Positions 6,528 to 12,900 of a stretch of 14,058 bases of DNA are shown here, piece by piece. The notes under the pieces were generated by a model that saw nothing but the letters and a program-made list of their open reading frames with translations, was not told where the DNA came from and made no database searches. The stretch spans positions 1-14,058 of the forward strand of contig SKUV01000027.1 of the NCBI GenBank assembly GCA_007129775.1. Reading direction: 5' to 3'. Both the position numbers and the translations under genes were made by a program. The number at the start of each line of letters is the position of its first letter. The stretch's first letter is position 1. The DNA comes from Paracoccaceae bacterium (lineage in GTDB: Bacteria; Pseudomonadota; Alphaproteobacteria; Rhodobacterales; Rhodobacteraceae).

Positions 6528-7193
6528 ATGACACTTGCAAGAACGACCAGCTTCGCGATCGGTGCCGCCGTATTGGCGCTCGGGCTGACGGCCGACCGGG
6601 CGAATGCAACGCCTGTCACGCCCTCGGACATCGGTGCCCTGTTCTTTGTCGATTACAACCTCGCCGACACGCTTACGGCGCGGTTCACCTGGACGCTCGA
6701 TGCCGTTGTCGATGATGTCTGGAGCTTCACTGTCGATATCAACAACACCTCGTCCAATTCGCCTGATGCCAACCGCATTACCTCTTTCGCCTTCGGGACA
6801 GCGCCGGCCGCCTCCGGCATCACACTGACGGATGACGATAACGGGCTCTGGAACGACGCTTTCGCAAGCTCGGTCGGCGGTGCCGAATACCAGTTCTTCG
6901 ACCTGAACGCCTGCGTTCACGCGGGGCCGAACTGCACCGGCGGCGGTGGCGGCGGTGTGGCTGGCCAAGGCACCTCGACGCTCAGCTTCGATCTGACCGC
7001 CGATACCGATACTCTGATCTTCGGCGATTTCGCCACGCGCTGGCAGTCGATCAACATCAACGGCATGGACAGCACTGTTCTGGGTGGCACTGTCGCGCCG
7101 ATCCCGCTGCCGGCCGCGGGCTGGATGATGCTCGCAGGGCTCATCGGGCTCGGTGTGGTGGCACGTCGCCGCAGCAAGGCCGAAACCGCCTGA
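6528..7193 (+). CDS. VPLPA-CTERM sorting domain-containing exported protein
   Basis: A 221-residue exported protein. An N-terminal signal peptide (hydrophobic 9-20) ends in ANA with probable cleavage after A27. The mature part has alternating hydrophobic/polar strand-like sequence and a Cys pair (NACVHAGPNC) followed by six glycines. The C-terminus is a three-part sorting tail: the IPLPA motif at 192-196, a hydrophobic helix (about 198-212) and an arginine cluster RRR at 213-215. This is the VPLPA variant of PEP-CTERM tails found in Rhodobacterales, processed by an exosortase-type protease and associated with surface or extracellular matrix proteins; no exosortase lies in the window. The ATG at 6528 gives a clean signal peptide. 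The body is not recognised beyond its sorting signals and may be a cell-surface or exopolysaccharide-associated protein. Confidence 0.88.
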   Translation: MTLARTTSFAIGAAVLALGLTADRANATPVTPSDIGALFFVDYNLADTLTARFTWTLDAVVDDVWSFTVDINNTSSNSPDANRITSFAFGTAPAASGITLTDDDNGLWNDAFASSVGGAEYQFFDLNACVHAGPNCTGGGGGGVAGQGTSTLSFDLTADTDTLIFGDFATRWQSININGMDSTVLGGTVAPIPLPAAGWMMLAGLIGLGVVARRRSKAETA

Positions 7194-7215
7194 TCTACCG
7201 GTTCTTCAGAGTTTC

Positions 7216-7250
7216 GCGGCCCGTGCCCCCGGCGCGGGTCGCTTTCGTTT
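7216..7250 (+). terminator. Probable rho-independent terminator after the VPLPA-CTERM gene
   Basis: GCGGCCCG (7216-7223) pairs with CGGGTCGC (7235-7242) through eight base pairs, one of them G-U, around an 11-nt loop. It is followed by TTTCGTTT (7243-7250). It begins 23 bp after the stop codon at 7191-7193. The T tract is interrupted by CG, so efficiency may be moderate. Confidence 0.5.
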
Positions 7251-7277
7251 GCTGTGCCTGCCCGCATCGGACATGAT
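7249..7277 (+). promoter_or_regulatory. Possible promoter giving a leaderless transcript for the 522-residue gene
   Basis: TTGCTG (7249-7254) and CATGAT (7272-7277) are separated by 17 bp. CATGAT matches the -10 consensus in four of six positions, the -35 in three. The predicted start of transcription, seven bases after the -10 box, is the A of the ATG at 7284, which would make the mRNA leaderless and would explain the absence of any Shine-Dalgarno sequence there. The match is modest. Confidence 0.25.
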
Positions 7278-7283
7278 TGCACG

Positions 7284-8852
7284 ATGCGCCTGATCCTGCC
7301 AATGATCGCCTTTCTTGCCGCGCCGGTGGCCGCCCTTGCCGCGGATCCGGTGCCGGTGATCGACGGGCGCGCGCTGGTCACGCCCGAGGCGATGGCCTTT
7401 GACGCGCGCGCCCAGCGCGACCGCGTCCGTATTGCTGCCGACCCCGGGGCGGCTGCCCGACCGGTGCTGCCTGACGACACGACGACCCCGGCGGCCCGGT
7501 TCCTGCGCGCTTGGCTGGCCGCGGGGCAAGCCGCGGGGCTCGCCGGTGTCCTTTACGACAACCGCGACCGGGGGCATTCCGCGCTCGATCCAGATGCCTT
7601 TCCGCAATTGGTGCATATCGACTATGGCGAGGCATTGCGGGCGGACGGTCTGGATCTGGGCCTTGCAGGCCCGTTTCTGTTCGATGCGCCGGTGTTGGGC
7701 AATTCCTCCACCGCGCTCACCTCGGGGGCCGGGGCGCGCGGGTTGCCGCGGCTGGCGATGACGGCCGGCGATGGCCCGGGCCGCGCGGCCCAGACGGCGC
7801 TGGCCGATCACCTCTATGTCTACCCGGTCTGGCGCGACCACGAGGCGCTCGACCTGCTGCCGGCGAACTGGGGCTACATGGTCGCGGCCGAGGGCGCCTC
7901 GCGCTCGGACCGGCCGTTTCTGGAGGCTTTCGCGCTGACGCTCGCCAGCTTCACCCCCGAGACCCGCGCCGCGATGGCCGAGGCACGGCTGATGGTGCCC
8001 ACGTTGCAGATGATCCTGCGCCGCAGCATGGCCGGCATTACCTCGGATACGGCCTATCTGTCCGGCCGCGCCCATCCCGCGGTTTTCGATGGCAGCCGCG
8101 TGCGGCCGGAGGCGATGATGGTGCTGGCCAACCGCCTGACGCCCGATACCCTGCCCCCCCGCGCCCTGATCGCGGTGGAGGAAGAGGATTTCACCGATAC
8201 CGCCGGCCTCGCCGGGTTGAGCGAACGGTTGTTCGACACGCCCGAGGCCGTTGCGCGGATCTGGCGCGGCTGGGAGGGGCGGCGCAGCCTGCGGCTGGCC
8301 GCCGGGGCCCAGCCCGCGGGACGGGCCGAGGGCTTTGTCTGGGTCCTGCTGCAGGGCGATTCCGAACGCGTGCGGATCGTGCCGCTGGACGCCGGTGGCC
8401 GGCGCGTCGAGGTTACGCTGGACTGGCACGACCGCCGGCCCGCCGCCCCGCGCAGCCCGCGCCTGACCGACCGGGTGGATATCGCCGTCTTCGCCCGCCG
8501 CGGCGATCTGTGGAGCGCGCCGGCCTTTCTGAGCATCGCTTTTCCCGGCCATGAGGCCCGCAGCTATGCCCCGGGCCCGGACGGCGCGCCGCGCCTGATT
8601 TCGGTGGATTACGATGCGCTGGGCCGGGGCGCCGAATTCGACCCGTGGCTGCATTTCTCCGCCCCATGGGCCGACGAGGCGGTCTATGGCCCCGATGGCC
8701 GCCTGGCCGGCTGGCGCCGCAGCGGTCCGGGCGGCGCCTTCGACTTCGACAGTGAGGGGCGACTAGGTGACGGCCGCATCCTGCGCCACCGGCTGGACGA
8801 GGATGGCCCCGGGGGCGCGCGCCTGCTGCGAATGGAGCAGGTCGCGCCCTGA
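7284..8852 (+). CDS. Exported protein of unknown function (522 residues)
   Basis: I cannot assign a function. The protein opens with a signal peptide (MRLILPMIAFLAAPVAALAA), probable cleavage after A20, so it is periplasmic or secreted. It has no later transmembrane helix. Distinctive, probably conserved stretches are YDNRDRGHS at 91-99, GNSSTALTSG at 139-148, YVYPVWRDHE at 178-187, a Ser/Asp-containing EGASRSDRPF at 203-212 leading into a helical region (213-250), and a C-terminal half with repeated short strands (about 350-425) that may be beta-sandwich-like. From memory, similar long exported hypothetical proteins with NxGY followed by a Gly-Ser-Asp-rich motif occur in other Gram-negative phyla, but I cannot verify that here. 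The ATG at 7284 is chosen for the signal peptide; GTG at 7254 is in frame but lengthens the N-terminus unhelpfully. Neither start has a Shine-Dalgarno. It is convergent with the SIMPL gene. Confidence 0.82.
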   Translation: MRLILPMIAFLAAPVAALAADPVPVIDGRALVTPEAMAFDARAQRDRVRIAADPGAAARPVLPDDTTTPAARFLRAWLAAGQAAGLAGVLYDNRDRGHSALDPDAFPQLVHIDYGEALRADGLDLGLAGPFLFDAPVLGNSSTALTSGAGARGLPRLAMTAGDGPGRAAQTALADHLYVYPVWRDHEALDLLPANWGYMVAAEGASRSDRPFLEAFALTLASFTPETRAAMAEARLMVPTLQMILRRSMAGITSDTAYLSGRAHPAVFDGSRVRPEAMMVLANRLTPDTLPPRALIAVEEEDFTDTAGLAGLSERLFDTPEAVARIWRGWEGRRSLRLAAGAQPAGRAEGFVWVLLQGDSERVRIVPLDAGGRRVEVTLDWHDRRPAAPRSPRLTDRVDIAVFARRGDLWSAPAFLSIAFPGHEARSYAPGPDGAPRLISVDYDALGRGAEFDPWLHFSAPWADEAVYGPDGRLAGWRRSGPGGAFDFDSEGRLGDGRILRHRLDEDGPGGARLLRMEQVAP

Positions 8853-8868
8853 GCGGCGGCACGAGTTG

Positions 8869-8887
8869 CGGCGGGCCCGGCCCGCCG
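8869..8887. terminator. GC hairpin between convergent genes
   Basis: CGGCGGGCC (8869-8877), a central C, and GGCCCGCCG (8879-8887) form a perfect 9-bp inverted repeat in the 37-bp gap between the stop codons at 8852 and 8890. Its placement suits a bidirectional transcript end. There is no T tract on either strand, so intrinsic termination is doubtful; it may act as a 3'-end stabiliser or simply reflect GC bias. Confidence 0.35.
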
Positions 8888-8889
8888 GC

Positions 8890-9666
8890 CTATTCGGCGA
8901 TGGCGAAGACGATCTGCACCTGCGCCGTCATCTCGACCTCACCCTCGGCGATGGGCACCGCGGCCTCGGCCATCATCGGCTGGTCGGCACGCATCATGGG
9001 CATGATCGGCCCGCTGCTGCGCCCGTCAGAGATGCTCAACACCGGGCCGAGGGTAACGCCTGCGGCCTCGGCATAAAGCTCGGCGCGGCTACGGGCATCG
9101 GCCACGGCGCGGCGGCGGGCGCTGTCCAGCACCGGGCCCGGATCGGCGAGGCCGAAGCTCAGCCCATCCAGCCGGTTCGCCCCGTCCGCGACGACCGCAT
9201 CCAGCAATTCGCCAAGAACCGACAGATCGCGCACGCGGATGGAGACCCCGTTCTGCGCGGTATAGCCGACGATTCGCGGCTCGCGCGTGCTGTTGCGGCC
9301 GTAATCGTGGTCGGGTTGCAGCGACAGGCCAGTGGTCTGGCGATCGCGCGGGGCGATTCCGGCGGCGTCGAGGCGGTCGAGCGTGGCGCGCACCGCCTCG
9401 GAGGTCTCGGCAAGCGCCTCGGCGGCGGTAGGGGCGCGGGCGGTGATGCCGATACGGATGCTGGCCATGTCCGGCGCGGCTTCGGCCCGGCCTTCGCCGG
9501 TGACGCTGATCTTGGGCATCGGCGCGGCGGCCATGGGCCGGCCTTCTGCCGCGGCGGGCAACGGCTGGGCAAGTATCGCGGCGCCGGCCAGCGCAATGGC
9601 AAGGCCGAGGGCTGACAGGCCGCGACTGCCGGCCTTGGGGCGGGGGCAAAAATTGCTCGGGGGCAT
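8890..9666 (-). CDS. Periplasmic SIMPL-domain (DUF541) protein
   Basis: A 258-residue exported protein of the SIMPL/DUF541 family (relatives: E. coli YggE, Brucella BP26/OMP28). The signal peptide has a hydrophobic core at 17-33 and probable cleavage after A40 (AAA-E). The SIMPL domain then begins with ISVTGEGRAEAAPDMASIRI (53-72) and includes the family's Q-x-x-L-x-P segment (TTGLSLQPDHDY), YTAQNGVSIRVRD near 144-156, and the helix with ARRRAVADARSRAELYAEAAG followed by a strand, as expected. Family members are periplasmic, sometimes oligomeric rings, and are linked to oxidative-stress tolerance; no enzymatic activity is established. The ATG ending at 9666 has a strong AAGGAAGGA five to twelve bases upstream. 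The reading frame stays open further upstream, but the ribosome binding site and signal peptide decide the start. Divergent from the giant gene at 9965. Confidence 0.92.
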   Translation of the reverse strand: MPPSNFCPRPKAGSRGLSALGLAIALAGAAILAQPLPAAAEGRPMAAAPMPKISVTGEGRAEAAPDMASIRIGITARAPTAAEALAETSEAVRATLDRLDAAGIAPRDRQTTGLSLQPDHDYGRNSTREPRIVGYTAQNGVSIRVRDLSVLGELLDAVVADGANRLDGLSFGLADPGPVLDSARRRAVADARSRAELYAEAAGVTLGPVLSISDGRSSGPIMPMMRADQPMMAEAAVPIAEGEVEMTAQVQIVFAIAE

Positions 9667-9964
9667 CGCGTATCCTTCCTTGATGTCGCATGCGTCGATC
9701 TGCAGGGGTCTTGGGGTGGCGAAACCGGTGTCCGGCTGCCCGGTGCATCCGTCCGTTTCGGTACCCTGCCGCGGCGGCGTGTTATCGCTGCCGTCGCCCT
9801 GACCGCCCGGCTGGGCGGAGCCTTGCCGATCACGCAGACGGCACAAGCGTTCAGACGGGCGAGGCTTTCACTTGGTGCAATCCTGCTGTAGGTTCCGCAA
9901 AAGCGCAAGATCGGGCATGGCCGCCAAGGGCGCCCCCCAAGCCAATGTGAACAGAGCATCCCGT
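9667..9964. other. 298-bp divergent intergenic region
   Basis: No gene is supported here; the short open frames are GC-driven. It contains a CCGCCC-GGCT-GGGCGG hairpin (9803-9818), a repeated CAGACGG (9835-9841 and 9852-9858), and a weak promoter-like pair TTTCAC (9866-9871), 17 bp, TAGGTT (9889-9894) ahead of the giant gene. The strong ribosome binding site of the SIMPL gene is at its left edge. No convincing promoter for the SIMPL gene was found. Confidence 0.4.
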
Positions 9965-12900
9965 ATGAGACCAGACTTCGCCCTCAAGCTCAGCCATGAG
10001 GCCATCGGCCTGTACTCGCGCGAGCCGGATGGCGCATGGCGGTTGCTGGACGAAGTATCGACCGCCGATCCCGCCCTTGACGCCGGGCTGGCGCGGTTGC
10101 GCGACCGGGCCGCGCAGGCGGCCGGCGGGCCGTTTTACACCAAGCTGATCCTGCCCGAGGACGAGGTGCGCGTCGTCACGCTCCACAAGGCGCTGACCGA
10201 TGGGCCGGAGCAGGCCGAGCAGTTGCGCAATGCGCTTGACGGGCTCACGGCATATGCGCCGGACGAACTTGTTCATGATATCGCCGAGGGCGAGGATGGC
10301 CGGGTGCGTGTCGCGGTCGCTGCGCGCTTCATTCTGGACGAGGCCGAAGCCTTTGCTCATGCCCATCAGTTCAACCCGGTCAGCATCGCGGCACCTGCGC
10401 CCGAGGATTTCGGGCGGGAGCCCTTTTTCGGTATGACCGGCGTTGCGCCGGAGCTTCTGGGCCCGGGCGAAGAAGTCGAACCCGAGGCCGTTGTGATGCG
10501 GGTTCTGCAGGCTTCGTCACCCGACAACGCGTCGCAAGGTATGGCGCCGGAGGGCAGCGGGCCGACCACGGCGGAGGCCGAGGACGCTGCCGAAACCGAC
10601 GCGGCAGATGCCGCGCCGGCGCCCGAGGCGGAGAAAGCGCAGAAAAAGACGCTTGCATCGCCGCCTGCCACCGAGCCTGCCACCGAGCCTGCAGCGACGC
10701 CCGCATCGGAGCCCCTTGCGCGCGCCGGGTCCGGAGGGGATGCCGGTGGCGATCCTGTCCCTGTGCGCGCCGCCGGGGCCGCCGCCGAAGCCGCTGCCGG
10801 CGCTGACGATGCCGCAGGGCACCCGGATGACAACAACGCGCCCGCCGAAATCGATGCGCCAGACGCCCCCGCCCCGTGCCACGACACCGCGAAAATGGAG
10901 GGCGCTGTTTCCACGCCAGGGGCCGAGCCGGCTCAGCCCGAGCCCGAAAAGCCCGAGCCCAAGGAACCCGAGCCCAAGGAACCCGAGGCCCCGGCGCCGG
11001 TGACCTCCGCCGCCAGAGACGGGGCACCACAGGACGTTGCCAGCGCTTCGGACGGCCAAGGTGCAACTCCTTCGACCCCAGCAACAGGGCGCCGGGGCAA
11101 GGCGCGCAAGGCTTCTGAGGCCACCCTTTCCGGAGGTCAGGGGCCAGCCGCTTCCGGCGATGCGCCTGCGGTGCCGCGCGCAACGCCGATGCCGGAAAAG
11201 CTCGCCGCCGCACTGGATGCGAAAAAGCCGGCGCCGGCGCAGATCAAGGGGCCGGCAATGCCGGCCGCGCTGGCCAAGGCAGCACTGGCCGCTCGTGCCG
11301 CGGGCACGGTGCAGGCCTCTCCGCCCCTGCGTGCGGAGGCGCCGGCCGCACGGCCCAAGCCCGCGCCGCGCGGCAAGGGGCTGTCGCAGAGGATCGGCGG
11401 GCTGATGCCGCGCTCCTTGCGCGGTAACGGCGGCGAGGGCTCGCCATCCCAAGAGCCCGCTTCGGCCCCCCGGCCCACGGCCGCTGCGCCCGTCCCGCCC
11501 GATTCTGTGCCCGCTGCCGAAGTCGCCCCGCCTGCCGAACCGGACCCGCAAGAGACCGCCCGTCTGCGCGACGCCTTCGACAAGGCTGCCCCCCCCGTGG
11601 CATCGGCGCCGGAACCGATTGCCGATATCGGGCCCGCGGTTTTTTCCTCGCGCCGCAGCGCCGTGCGTCCCGAGACCGCGGCCGCTAACCGCGAGGCCGT
11701 CATTGCAGAGCCGGTGCCCGGGACTCCGGCAAAGTCGAAGCCGAAAGCCTCGAAACCGGCTGCGCCGGTGTCGAAGCCGGCTGTTGCGCCGCCCGTATCG
11801 GTCGCGTCCGGCAATGCACAGCCACCGGCCGATGCTCCGGCTGGGGCCGAGCCTGCCCAACCGCTGCCGAGCCCGCGCGCCGCGACCCAGCGCACGCCCG
11901 ACAAGGCCGGCACCCGCCGCGCGCGCCCCTTCGCCCTGGGGGAGGCTTTTTTCGGCAGCCTGAGTGCGCGCCTGCGCGCCGCCGCGGACCGTCTCAGGGC
12001 ACTGGCCGGCACCCTCGGCACCAGCCTTCCCATGGGGGCCGGCCTGCGAAGGCGCAAGGCGCGTGCGGAACTGGATGACGATGCGCGTGTATCTCTCGCC
12101 GAGGCGCTGAACGCGCCGCTGCCTGGTGCCAAAGGCGCGGGCACGGGGGCGGCGGCCGTATCGAAGCCGAGTGCGGAAACCGCCGCAGGCCCGAAACCGG
12201 TGGCGAAATCTGCGGCCCCTGCCGCGGAGACGGCCGCGCCCGCTGCATCGCTGCCCGAAGGGCCGCAGGCCGGCGCCGCCGCATCGCTTGCCCGCGATGC
12301 AGAGGCTGAAAGCCGCGCCGCGCCTCGGCGTCGCCGCCAGCCGCTCGCCACCGAGGGCAGTGTTTCGGAGGCCGAGGCGCTCACCATTTTCGGGGCGCGC
12401 CGCGAGGCGACGCCGGCCACCGCGGCGCGCGGGTCAGGCCTGCTGCTGACAGGTGCGCTGGTATTGGTGCTTGCGGCGGTCGCGGTCTGGTCGTTCTATT
12501 TCACGGGCGAGGGTGACGATCTCGTTACCGCCGAGGCCCCCGCGACCGGCGCGCCGGCCCTGCAGGAGCCCGCGCAGATCGCGGCGCCGGACGGGCTCGG
12601 CCCTACCGCACCGCCGACCGAGCAGGTGGCCCCGCAAGACCCGCAGCCAGAGGCTGTGGCGAGCGCGCCGCCCGATATCGGCAGCTTCGATCCTGAGGAG
12701 GGGCTGTCGCAGCTTCTGCCAGCGCCCGATCCGGGCGCCACCGGGCCCTTCAACATCGACGAACCCATCAGCGAGACCCCGGCAGAGACAGCCCTGACTC
12801 CGCCCGCTGCCGATGCGCTGCCCGCTGCCGATGCCATCGCCGCCCTGGCGCCGCCCTTGCCCGATGCCCCGGCAGATGCACCTGAGGGGCTTGGTACGGC

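Noticed and set aside
9803..9818. CCGCCC-GGCT-GGGCGG hairpin as a terminator
   Set aside because: It lies between two divergent genes where no transcript needs to end, and there is no T tract on either side.
9917..9964. Upstream in-frame ATG (9917) and GTG (9947) for the giant protein
   Set aside because: The added residues (MAAKGAPQANVNRASR) look non-structural, while MRPDFALKL resembles a natural domain start. No ribosome binding site favours either, so this remains an open alternative.
10517..11860. Long minus-strand open frames opposite the giant gene (also 12434-13717)
   Set aside because: They are Arg/Gly-rich antisense shadows of an Ala/Pro-rich coding sequence and lack plausible starts, ribosome binding sites or domains. 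The plus-strand frame has an ordered N-domain and a clean transmembrane helix.
10561..12360. Annotating the giant gene as translation initiation factor IF-2
   Set aside because: Similarity to IF-2 would come only from Ala/Pro/Lys/Glu-rich composition. No GTPase G-motifs are visible, and the protein has a transmembrane helix.
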